Position numbers and translations under genes: made by a program. Below the pieces are notes generated by a model. That model made no database searches. It had not been told where the DNA came from and worked only from the letters and a program-made list of their open reading frames with translations. Of a stretch of DNA of 34,766 nucleotides, positions 6,896 to 13,354 are shown one piece after another (position 1 is the first letter of the stretch; every line of letters begins with the position of its first letter). The DNA is from Mycobacterium triplex (GTDB lineage Bacteria > Actinomycetota > Actinomycetes > Mycobacteriales > Mycobacteriaceae), in NCBI RefSeq assembly GCF_000689255.1, contig NZ_HG964446.1, positions 4,771,341-4,806,106 of the forward strand, given 5' to 3'.

Positions 6896-8158
6896 TCAGT
6901 TGTCGGTGCCGGTCACCGCTGGACGTTCGCGGCGCACATACATTTCGGCAAGGAACTGCTCGACTGCCACCGCGGCATGCGCCGCGCGGGCCGAGCCGAA
7001 AATGTCGAACGCGTGCTGCGCCCAAGGCAACTCGGCGTAGACCACGGGCGCGCGACTGACCTCGCGAAGACGCGACACGAAATCGCGGGCCTGTTCGACC
7101 GGAACCAGTGAGTCGTTGGTGCCGTGCAGCACGAAAAACGGTGGGGCGTCTGGATGAATGTGTGCCACCGGCGAGGCCTGGCGAAACGGCTCGGCGATGT
7201 CGCCGCGACTGACCTTGAAAACGTTCTTGGCCACCATCGCCGCCATCAGCGGATGTATCGCGGTCCCGGTCGCGTTGAAGTCGTAGACGCCGTAAAACGG
7301 CACCGCCACGTCCACCCGGGTGTCGGCGTCTTCGAAGCCCGGCTGAAACCGCGGGTCGTTGGGGGTCAGGGCGGCCAGCGACGTCAGGTGCCCGCCGGCC
7401 GAACCCCCGGTGATGGCAATCCAGTCCGGGTCACCGCCGTAGGAGGCGATGTGCTCTTTCGTCCACGCGATCGCGCGCTTGACGTCGACGATCTGATCGG
7501 GCCACGTCGAGCGCGGGCTGAGCCGGTAATTGATCGCCACGCAGATCCAGCCCAGTTCGGCCAGATGACTCATCAGCGGATGTGCTTGTCCGCGTTTGTT
7601 TCCCACCATCCAGGCGCCGCCGGGAATCTGCAGCAACACCGGGGCCCGCCCATTGCGATCGAGGTCGGGCCGTCGCCAGATGTCGAGGTGGTTGCGTGAG
7701 CCGCACTCCCCGTAACTGATGTCGCCGTCGTGGGCGTAGTCGCGGTAGATGCGCAGCATGCGTGCCGCACCGGGCCTCTTGGCGGTCGCACCGCCGGGCG
7801 CGGGGCGCTTCCACAAATCGCCCGACTCGGTTCGGCGGTCGGGTCCCAGCCCCGCATCGAGTGCGGCCGTCAGCGGTTCGTTGGCCTGGTGCCCGAAGCG
7901 ACGCAACCCCAGCAGGCCCAACGCCGACACCGCCGACAGCAGCCAGCTGATTCGCCGGGTCCGCGCCGGCAGCCGGCGCGACAGCGCTGCCAGCGTCGTG
8001 AATTGGACCCCGAGCATCTGCATCGGCAGCTCGGAGGCGAAGACGCCGTAGGCGAATGCGAACACCGAGCCGTATCCGCCCTTGCTCAACGGCCGATAAC
8101 CGTTGGCGGTGAACGCGAGGCTCGCAACGGACGCCACAATGGCGCGCAGTCGCTTCAC
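6896..8158 (-). CDS. Alpha/beta hydrolase, carboxylesterase of the LipC/LipO/LipM type
   Basis: A 420-residue esterase or lipase. The N-terminal ~95 residues have hydrophobic stretches and no catalytic motif, suggesting membrane association. The hydrolase domain starts near residue 150: oxyanion-hole segment IPGGAW (~178-183), nucleophile elbow GGSAGG with Ser253, Asp349 in HGTNDSLVP and His382 in WAQHAFD form the expected triad. The segment IPGGAWMVGNKRGQ is characteristic, as I recall, of the LipC group. The GTG at 8158 is chosen because GGAAAGGGA lies 7 bases upstream; a GTG at 8182 without a ribosome site would add 8 residues. It lies 51 bases downstream of the permease gene on the same strand and converges with the GAP-family gene. 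Substrate unknown. Confidence 0.85.
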   Translation of the reverse strand: MKRLRAIVASVASLAFTANGYRPLSKGGYGSVFAFAYGVFASELPMQMLGVQFTTLAALSRRLPARTRRISWLLSAVSALGLLGLRRFGHQANEPLTAALDAGLGPDRRTESGDLWKRPAPGGATAKRPGAARMLRIYRDYAHDGDISYGECGSRNHLDIWRRPDLDRNGRAPVLLQIPGGAWMVGNKRGQAHPLMSHLAELGWICVAINYRLSPRSTWPDQIVDVKRAIAWTKEHIASYGGDPDWIAITGGSAGGHLTSLAALTPNDPRFQPGFEDADTRVDVAVPFYGVYDFNATGTAIHPLMAAMVAKNVFKVSRGDIAEPFRQASPVAHIHPDAPPFFVLHGTNDSLVPVEQARDFVSRLREVSRAPVVYAELPWAQHAFDIFGSARAAHAAVAVEQFLAEMYVRRERPAVTGTDN

Positions 8159-8209
8159 TGGGAATCCCTTTCCGTGGAACACCGGCTGTAGGTGTCACCA
8201 CGTTAACGC

Positions 8210-10570
8210 TCAGGTTGTGCCGGTTCGTGAGGTCCCCGGCCGGCCGGCCTGCGCCGGGTCCTCCACGATGTGATACATCGGGTTGACCATCGTCATCGGC
8301 CGGTTGCCGCCCTGCTTGGGCTTACCGGTGACGCGCAACAACTGGCCGGGCTGGATGTCGGCGCCGGAGTGCCCGGACGGGAAGACCACGATGATCTCAC
8401 CGCTGTGGTCGCCGACGACGATCGACCGGATGGTGCGCCTGCCCTTGCTGGTGTCCTCGACCTCGCTGACCCGTCCTTCGAAGGTGGCGCTGCGGCCCGG
8501 AATCAGGCCCGCGACGGTGATCACCGAACGCGACGGGTCGGGATGCTCGTAGGCCTCCACATTTTCGTCCTCGCCGCGGGTAACCCATTCGCCGAACTTT
8601 TCGAATTCGCGCACGATCCGTTGCTCGAAGCGTTCCGGGTACGCCTCCTCGATGCGCGTCTGGACGTCGTAAGGGACGATCGTCGCCGCGGCGTCCGGGA
8701 TCATGCTGACCGCCCGGGCGATCTTGTCGGCGGTGCGGTCGTGCAGCAGCCGGCCCACCAATGGGTTGTAGGTGCGCCGCGGCAACAGCGCCGTCACGTT
8801 GGTATCCCGATGTTCGTCGCGCGCCCTGGCGATGAACAGTTGCGCGGCCCGGATGATCCGCCGGTCCGGACAGTCCACGACGCGCAGCCGGGTGTCGAGT
8901 TCGAAATGGTCCCAGCGCTTTCGTATTTGCGCCGCGTACGCCGCGTCGACCATGAAGTGCACCGCGATCATTTCGTCGGATCGCAATCCCTTGCCGTAGC
9001 GCAGCGCTTCGATCACCGCGAGGTCGACCGAGTTCACGAACACGAACACCTTGTGCCGTGCGTACTTCACCAGATCGGGCCGGTCGGTGCGGAACATCTC
9101 GAGAATCGCGGCCTCCGCGCGATATTCCTGGTTCAGCCGCATCAGGATGAACACCAATATCGGGAACACGACGACGACCAGCCACGCCCCTTCGGTGAAC
9201 TTCGCCACCGCGAAGATCGCGACCACGACCGTGGACAGGATTCCCGCGGAAAGGTTGATCGCCAACCGGGTTCGCCAGCCCGGCTCGCGGTGCGTCAGAT
9301 GGTGTTTGGTCATGCCGTAGCCGGCCATCGAAAATCCGGTGAACACCCCGATCGCGTAGAACGGGACCAGCGCGTTGACCGACCCACCGGTCACCACGAG
9401 CAAGACCACCGACAGCGCGGTGAGCGCGATGATGCCATTCGAAAACACCAGGCGGTGACCGCGTTTCATCAACTGCCGGGGCAGGAACCGATCCTCGGCG
9501 ACGAAACTCGCCAACGCCGGGAAACCGTTGAAACTGGTGTTCGCACCGGTGAACAGGATCGCGGCCGTCGCGGTCTGCACCAGGATGTAGAAGACGTTGC
9601 CGAGTACGCCGCCGCCGAAGACCGCACGCGCGATCTGTGACAGGACCGACGGGTATTCACTCTCGTATGGCGTCGCGTGCGTGGCGAACGCGAGATAGGC
9701 GACACCGGCGAGCAGGAAGCCCAGGACGGTGGCCATCGCGGTGAGCACCCGACGTGCATTGCGGCCCTGCGGTTTTCGGAACAGGTCGACGGTGTTGGAG
9801 ATCGCCTCGACACCGGTCAGCGACGAACCGCCGTTGGCGAACGAGCGCAGCAGGGTCAGTATCGTCGCGCCCATCACCAACCCGTCGGCCTTGTGCACCG
9901 GCACCGTTCCGGGCAGCTGCGCGGGGTCGTACACCGGCAGATCGCCCAGCAGCGCCCGCGCGACGCCGACCACGATCGTCAGGCCGACCATGACGACGAA
10001 GAAGTAGGAGGCGAACGCGAACTGCCATCCCGCTTCCTTCAACCCACGCAGGTTCAGAAAGCAGATCAGCAGCACCACCCCGACGGTGATCTGCAGGCTG
10101 TGCGGCCCCAGCGACGGGATGGCCGACACCACCGCCACCGTCCCGGCCGCCGACTGCACCGCGACGGTGACCACATAGTCGATCAGCAGCGCCGCGGCCG
10201 CGACCTGAGCGACCCGCGGGCCGAAGTTCTCCCGCGCCACGATGTAGGACCCGCCCGCTCGGGTGTAGGCCATGACGACCTGCCGATACGACGCGGTCAC
10301 CAGCACCAGGATCAGCAGGATGACGCCGGTGATGGGAAGCAACAAGGCAAAGGCCGCCAGGCCCGCCGCCGGCAGCAGTTCGATCAGAATCTGCTCGGGG
10401 CCATAGGCGGTCGACGAGATCGCGTCGGGTGAAAGCGCGCCCAGCGCAACGGGATTCGACAACTTTTCGCCGGCCAGTTCCTCGGTGATCAGCGGCTTTC
10501 CCAGGAAGATGCGCTTGGCGACGTCCTGGACCGACAGCGGGAGCCGCAGTTTGCTAGCCGAAGTTGTCAC
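8210..10570 (-). CDS. APC-superfamily permease (potassium/amino-acid transporter type) with C-terminal OB-fold domain
   Basis: A 786-residue protein from the GTG at 10570 (AAGGA 9 bases upstream). Residues ~15-480 form an APC-type transporter with about 12 helices; the opening block FLGKPL...LSPDAISSTAYGPEQ resembles Rv2690c and the KimA potassium importer group. A cytosolic region with a Rossmann-like feel (VFVFVNSVDLAVIEALRYG, then FELDTRLRVVDCPDRRI) follows. The last ~100 residues (688-786) read as an OB-fold: EGRVSEVED, VVGDHSGEI, PGQLLRVTGKP, ending NPMYHI, the same ending pattern (NPxYxI) as the free-standing OB-fold protein Rv2694c, which lies in the ceoB/ceoC potassium locus with Rv2690c. 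Transported ion is inferred. The frame stays open upstream to 10942 inside dapC and this extension is rejected. Confidence 0.85.
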   Translation of the reverse strand: MTTSASKLRLPLSVQDVAKRIFLGKPLITEELAGEKLSNPVALGALSPDAISSTAYGPEQILIELLPAAGLAAFALLLPITGVILLILVLVTASYRQVVMAYTRAGGSYIVARENFGPRVAQVAAAALLIDYVVTVAVQSAAGTVAVVSAIPSLGPHSLQITVGVVLLICFLNLRGLKEAGWQFAFASYFFVVMVGLTIVVGVARALLGDLPVYDPAQLPGTVPVHKADGLVMGATILTLLRSFANGGSSLTGVEAISNTVDLFRKPQGRNARRVLTAMATVLGFLLAGVAYLAFATHATPYESEYPSVLSQIARAVFGGGVLGNVFYILVQTATAAILFTGANTSFNGFPALASFVAEDRFLPRQLMKRGHRLVFSNGIIALTALSVVLLVVTGGSVNALVPFYAIGVFTGFSMAGYGMTKHHLTHREPGWRTRLAINLSAGILSTVVVAIFAVAKFTEGAWLVVVVFPILVFILMRLNQEYRAEAAILEMFRTDRPDLVKYARHKVFVFVNSVDLAVIEALRYGKGLRSDEMIAVHFMVDAAYAAQIRKRWDHFELDTRLRVVDCPDRRIIRAAQLFIARARDEHRDTNVTALLPRRTYNPLVGRLLHDRTADKIARAVSMIPDAAATIVPYDVQTRIEEAYPERFEQRIVREFEKFGEWVTRGEDENVEAYEHPDPSRSVITVAGLIPGRSATFEGRVSEVEDTSKGRRTIRSIVVGDHSGEIIVVFPSGHSGADIQPGQLLRVTGKPKQGGNRPMTMVNPMYHIVEDPAQAGRPGTSRTGTT

Positions 10571-10671
10571 GACAACATTCCTTACCCGAGAGGCAGCGGT
10601 TGGGTAATGCCTTCGATGCATTCTGCCGGTTCGCCTGATTGCGGGCAGACCGACGCGGAGATTTCTCGCAA

Positions 10672-11805
10672 TCAGCGCGCGGGCGCGGCGGTAAGCCGCT
10701 GCACCGCGGCGTCGATGCGCTCGTCGGTGGCGGTCAATGCGACGCGCACATGCCGCCCGCCGCTCGGGCCGTAGAATTCGCCCGGCGCCACCAGGATGCC
10801 CCGGCCGGCCAACCACCCGAGGCTGTCGCGAGAGGGCTCGCCGCGGGTTGCCCACAGATACAGCCCGGCTTCGGAATCGTCGATCGCGAAGCCCGCCGCG
10901 CGCAGCGCCGGCGCGAGAGCGGCGCGCCGCCGCGCGTAGCACTCGCGCTGCACCTTCTCGTGATCGTCGTCGTCGAGCGCCGCGACCATGGCGGACTGCA
11001 CCGGCGTCGGCACGATCATTCCGGCGTGCTTGCGCACCGCCAGCAGCTCGGCGACCAGGCTTTGGTCACCGGCGACAAAACCCGCCCGGTACCCCGCCAG
11101 CGACGAACTCTTGGACAGCGAGTGCACCGCCAGCAACCCGCCGTGGTCGCCGTCGCAGACGGAGGGATGCAACACCGACAGCGGCTCGGCTTCCCAGCCC
11201 AGGCCGAGGTAGCACTCGTCGGACGCCACCACGACGCCGCGTTCGCGCGCCCACCCGACGACCTTGCGCAGATGATCGACGCCCAACACCCGTCCGGTCG
11301 GGTTGCTCGGCGAGTTCAGGTAGACCAGTGCCGGCGATTGCGGCCCCAGTTGAGTCAACGAATCCGCGCGGACGACCTGCGCCCCGGCCAGCCGGGCGCC
11401 GACGTCATAGGTGGGATAGGCGAGCTCGGGAACCACGACGACGTCCGCCGGGCCAAGCCCGAGCAGGGTCGGCAGCCAGGCGATCAGTTCCTTGGTGCCG
11501 ATCACGGGCAACACGGCGCTCTCGGCGAGCCCGGTGACGCCGAAGCGGCGGCCCAGGGCGGTGACCGCGGACTCGCGCAGCTCGGGAGTGCCGGCGGTGG
11601 CGGGATACCCGGGCGAGGAACCAGCGGCCGCCAACGCCTCTTGGATCACCGGCGCGACCGGGTCTACCGGGGTTCCGATGGACAGGTCGACGACGCCGTC
11701 GGGATGCGCGCCGGCCAGCGCTTTCGCCTCTGCCAGGGTGTCCCAGGGAAACTCCGGCAGAGATGCCGACACGGCAGGTCGGCCCCCCCTGGGCTGCTGC
11801 GCCAC
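10672..11805 (-). CDS. dapC: N-succinyldiaminopimelate aminotransferase (DapC)
   Basis: Class I/II PLP-dependent aminotransferase of the lysine/meso-diaminopimelate pathway, supplying peptidoglycan cross-links. 377 residues from the GTG at 11805, which has AAGGGGG 4-5 bases upstream; a GTG at 11772 (giving a start VSASLP, as in Rv1178, 362 residues) with AGGGGGG further off is the alternative. The PLP lysine is K232 in HSLSKSSSLAG; the Asp and Tyr that hold the ring are in ASDECYLGLG (196, 199); YLNSPSNPTG carries the conserved Asn-Pro. It lies 9 bases after fdxC, so the two are an operon, as in M. tuberculosis (Rv1177-Rv1178). Beyond its stop the gene order leaves the M. tuberculosis arrangement. 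Confidence 0.95.
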   Translation of the reverse strand: MAQQPRGGRPAVSASLPEFPWDTLAEAKALAGAHPDGVVDLSIGTPVDPVAPVIQEALAAAGSSPGYPATAGTPELRESAVTALGRRFGVTGLAESAVLPVIGTKELIAWLPTLLGLGPADVVVVPELAYPTYDVGARLAGAQVVRADSLTQLGPQSPALVYLNSPSNPTGRVLGVDHLRKVVGWARERGVVVASDECYLGLGWEAEPLSVLHPSVCDGDHGGLLAVHSLSKSSSLAGYRAGFVAGDQSLVAELLAVRKHAGMIVPTPVQSAMVAALDDDDHEKVQRECYARRRAALAPALRAAGFAIDDSEAGLYLWATRGEPSRDSLGWLAGRGILVAPGEFYGPSGGRHVRVALTATDERIDAAVQRLTAAPAR

Positions 11806-11814
11806 TGCGCCCCC

Positions 11815-12141
11815 TTAGTCTCCTTCGCCCTGCGGCGGCAGATCTTTGACCGCTTGCGGGTCATTCTCGGTCATCCCGACCTTGGCCGCGCCGCCGGGCG
11901 AGCCCAGCTCGACGAAGAAGTCGGCGTTGATCTGGGTGTACTGGCTCCACTGCTCGGGCACGTCGTCTTCGTAATAGATCGCTTCAACAGGGCAAACCGG
12001 TTCGCAGGCGCCGCAGTCCACGCATTCGTCGGGGTGGATGAACAGCATCCGTGCGCCCTCGTAAATGCAGTCGACGGGGCATTCTTCGATGCACGCCTTG
12101 TCTTTGATGTCGACGCAGGGTTGGGCGATCGTGTACGTCAC
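11815..12141 (-). CDS. fdxC: 7Fe ferredoxin FdxC
   Basis: A 108-residue soluble electron carrier. The cysteines are at 9, 17, 21, 25, 40, 43, 46 and 50; in this family C9, C17 and C50 hold a [3Fe-4S] cluster and C21, C40, C43 and C46 a [4Fe-4S] cluster. The sequence CIEECPVDCIYEG and CVDCGACEPVCPVEAI are nearly invariant in actinobacterial FdxC. The GTG at 12141 has GAGGAG 8 bases upstream. It is the first gene of the fdxC-dapC operon, reading away from the large intergenic region. Known as essential or near-essential in M. tuberculosis; partner reductase not shown here. Confidence 0.96.
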   Translation of the reverse strand: MTYTIAQPCVDIKDKACIEECPVDCIYEGARMLFIHPDECVDCGACEPVCPVEAIYYEDDVPEQWSQYTQINADFFVELGSPGGAAKVGMTENDPQAVKDLPPQGEGD

Positions 12142-12241
12142 GGACGTCTCCTCAACGTTTTCTCGTTGTCATGCTCAATGTGGGCTGCTGTTTGCCTCGC
12201 CGCGGCGCTCCCGCCAGCCTAGGCAAAGCTTTCGGTTACTG

Positions 12242-12268
12242 ATACTAGACGTTGCACATACACGTCAA
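12242..12268 (-). promoter_or_regulatory. Candidate fdxC-dapC promoter
   Basis: On the minus strand TTGACG (12268-12263) and TAGTAT (12247-12242) are spaced by 15 bases, slightly short for a sigma-A promoter but with good hexamers. A start near 12235 would give a leader of about 95 bases before the fdxC GTG. Confidence 0.45.
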
Positions 12269-12397
12269 CCACTTGGCACGCGACGGCGATTGCCAGGTTT
12301 CATACCGCCAGTCTCGCAGCCGCGCAGGTAGCCGTACCGACCATTCGAACGTGTCGACGCGATCGCCGACCGGTACTACGCCAGACGCCCTGCTGCG

Positions 12398-12413
12398 TGT
12401 GACGAACGTCACC
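12398..12413 (+). promoter_or_regulatory. CRP-type operator (TGTGA-N6-TCACC) upstream of the TB8.4-like gene
   Basis: The site TGTGACGAACGTCACC differs from the CRP consensus TGTGA-N6-TCACA at only the last base and contains the perfect inverted repeat GTGAC/GTCAC. Its centre (12405.5) is about 42 bases before the start expected from the TATATT at 12436-12441, the classic class II activator position. Binding by a homologue of M. tuberculosis CRP (Rv3676) is inferred. Confidence 0.6.
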
Positions 12414-12574
12414 CGGGCATCGATCTGCCGATAGTTATATTCCGGGCAGGGTCTCCGAATAACGGTGAGACAGAGAAGGTCCGCAGCGGCTGGTAGCCTC
12501 GTCCGAGACGGCAGCCGCTTGGGCTAATCACATAGCCGTCGTTGGCTTCATAGATCCGGGGAAGGTGTCCAAGC

Positions 12575-12910
12575 ATGATGACGCTGTCGTTAAGCAAACT
12601 GGCAGCCGCGGTTGGTGGTGCGGCAGTGGCGCTGAGCGCCGCGGCGGGGGTTGCTTCGGCAGACCCGCTGGACCCGATCATCAACACCACCTGCACTTAC
12701 CCGCAGGTGATGGCCGCCCTGAACGCGAACGACCCGGCCACTGCGCAGGAATTGAACGGTTCGCCGTTCGCGCAGAACTACATCCGGCAGTTCCTCGCCG
12801 CGCCGCCGCCCAAGCGCCAGCAGATGGCCGCGCAGATCCAGGGCATGCCGGCCGCCGCAAAGTACTTCAACACGATCCAGCAAGTCGCTGTCGTCTGTAA
12901 CAACTACTGA
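12575..12910 (+). CDS. TB8.4-like secreted low-molecular-weight antigen (hemophore-related family)
   Basis: A 111-residue exported protein. Residues 1-29 are a Sec signal peptide (MMTLSLSKLAAAVGGAAVAL, then AAAGVASA) with cleavage expected at ASA-DP. The mature part has exactly two cysteines, one in INTTCTYPQV and one in VVCNNY, which would close the helical bundle typical of the family; AALNANDP, LAAPPPKRQQMAAQIQ and the final CNNY match M. tuberculosis Rv1174c (TB8.4), as does its position between fdxC and fbiC and its orientation relative to them. The family also includes heme-binding mycobacterial proteins, so a role in heme or in host interaction is possible but not shown. Tandem ATGs at 12575 and 12578 could both serve as start. 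Confidence 0.88.
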   Translation: MMTLSLSKLAAAVGGAAVALSAAAGVASADPLDPIINTTCTYPQVMAALNANDPATAQELNGSPFAQNYIRQFLAAPPPKRQQMAAQIQGMPAAAKYFNTIQQVAVVCNNY

Positions 12911-13325
12911 GCCTCAGTAACCGCTGAGCAGTAACCGCAGTCGGCCCGGGTTTTCCGGGCCGACGCGGCTGCAGATCCGCGACGGATCCGCGGGGCGACG
13001 TCGGTGTCCGCGTCGACCTCGCCGGCCGCGGCGGCGACCTCGTCCAGGGCGGCCATCCGGTCGAGCAGCGCCTCCCCAGGCCGGCGTCGTCAAGGTCGCG
13101 CAGCGGGCCCTCGCGTTCCTCGAACCCGCGGGTGCCGACCGGTTCGCCCGCCAGGTGCGCGCCCAATACCCGGGCGAGCTCCTCGGCGTTGCCGGCTTGA
13201 TGGATGACGATGTCGCGCACGGTCCAGGCTTCACACCAGGTACCGGTGTCGGGTCGACGCTGCTGCACCGCGTCGACAAACGGCTGCCATTCCGGGAATC
13301 GGTCGGTATCGACGGCGTGCTGCAC
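12904..13325 (-). pseudogene. Decayed maleylpyruvate-isomerase/DinB-family (TIGR03083-type) gene
   Basis: From the GTG at 13325 the frame gives HAVDTDRFPEWQPFVDAV, TGTWCEAWTVRDIVIHQAGN and AEELARVLGAHLAGEP, the pattern of the N-terminal helices of the mycothiol-dependent maleylpyruvate isomerase-like family, with the metal-binding His in VIHQAGNAEE. Around 13073-13079 one base appears to be missing: the original frame turns into Arg/Pro-rich nonsense, while the neighbouring frame continues with EALLDRMAALDEVAAAAGEV and DADTDVAP. That frame too loses similarity after ~130 codons and ends at 12904, so the C-terminal half is gone. It lies 29 bases downstream of fbiC on the same strand. Family assignment is moderate, the frameshift is seen directly. 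Confidence 0.6.
12940..12964. terminator. Strong hairpin, probable bidirectional terminator
   Basis: GTCGGCCCGG (12940-12949), loop GTTTT, CCGGGCCGAC (12955-12964): a perfect 10-bp GC-rich stem, 30 bases after the stop of the TB8.4-like gene and at the decayed end of the fbiC transcript. No U-run follows, as is common for mycobacterial hairpin terminators. Confidence 0.7.
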
Positions 13326-13354
13326 GGCCTCGGGTATACCCGCGGCCCCGACGA

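Larger units (their letters stand above)
12142..12574. promoter_or_regulatory. 433-bp divergent intergenic region between fdxC and the TB8.4-like gene
   Basis: No convincing coding frame in either direction. It holds a candidate fdxC promoter (12242-12268, minus strand), a CRP-type palindrome (12398-12413), an AT-rich candidate -10 for the rightward gene (TATATT, 12436-12441) and a GCCTAGGC palindrome near 12217. The last ~125 bases would be the 5' leader of the TB8.4-like gene, with GGGGAAGG 9 bases before its ATG. Confidence 0.6.

Noticed and set aside
10636..10674. Inverted repeat TGATTGCG / CGCAATCA at the dapC stop
   Set aside because: Only 8 bp with a 23-base loop, no U-run, and one arm includes the stop codon. 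Too weak to call a terminator, and no ydaO-type riboswitch pattern was found in the interval.
10571..10942. N-terminal extension of the APC permease (open frame of 910 codons)
   Set aside because: The extra 124 codons overlap dapC and are Arg-rich nonsense. The GTG at 10570 with AAGGA gives a natural start.
12210..12230. GCCTAGGC palindrome considered as an IdeR iron box
   Set aside because: It lacks the TTAGG/CCTAA outer arms of the 19-bp IdeR consensus.
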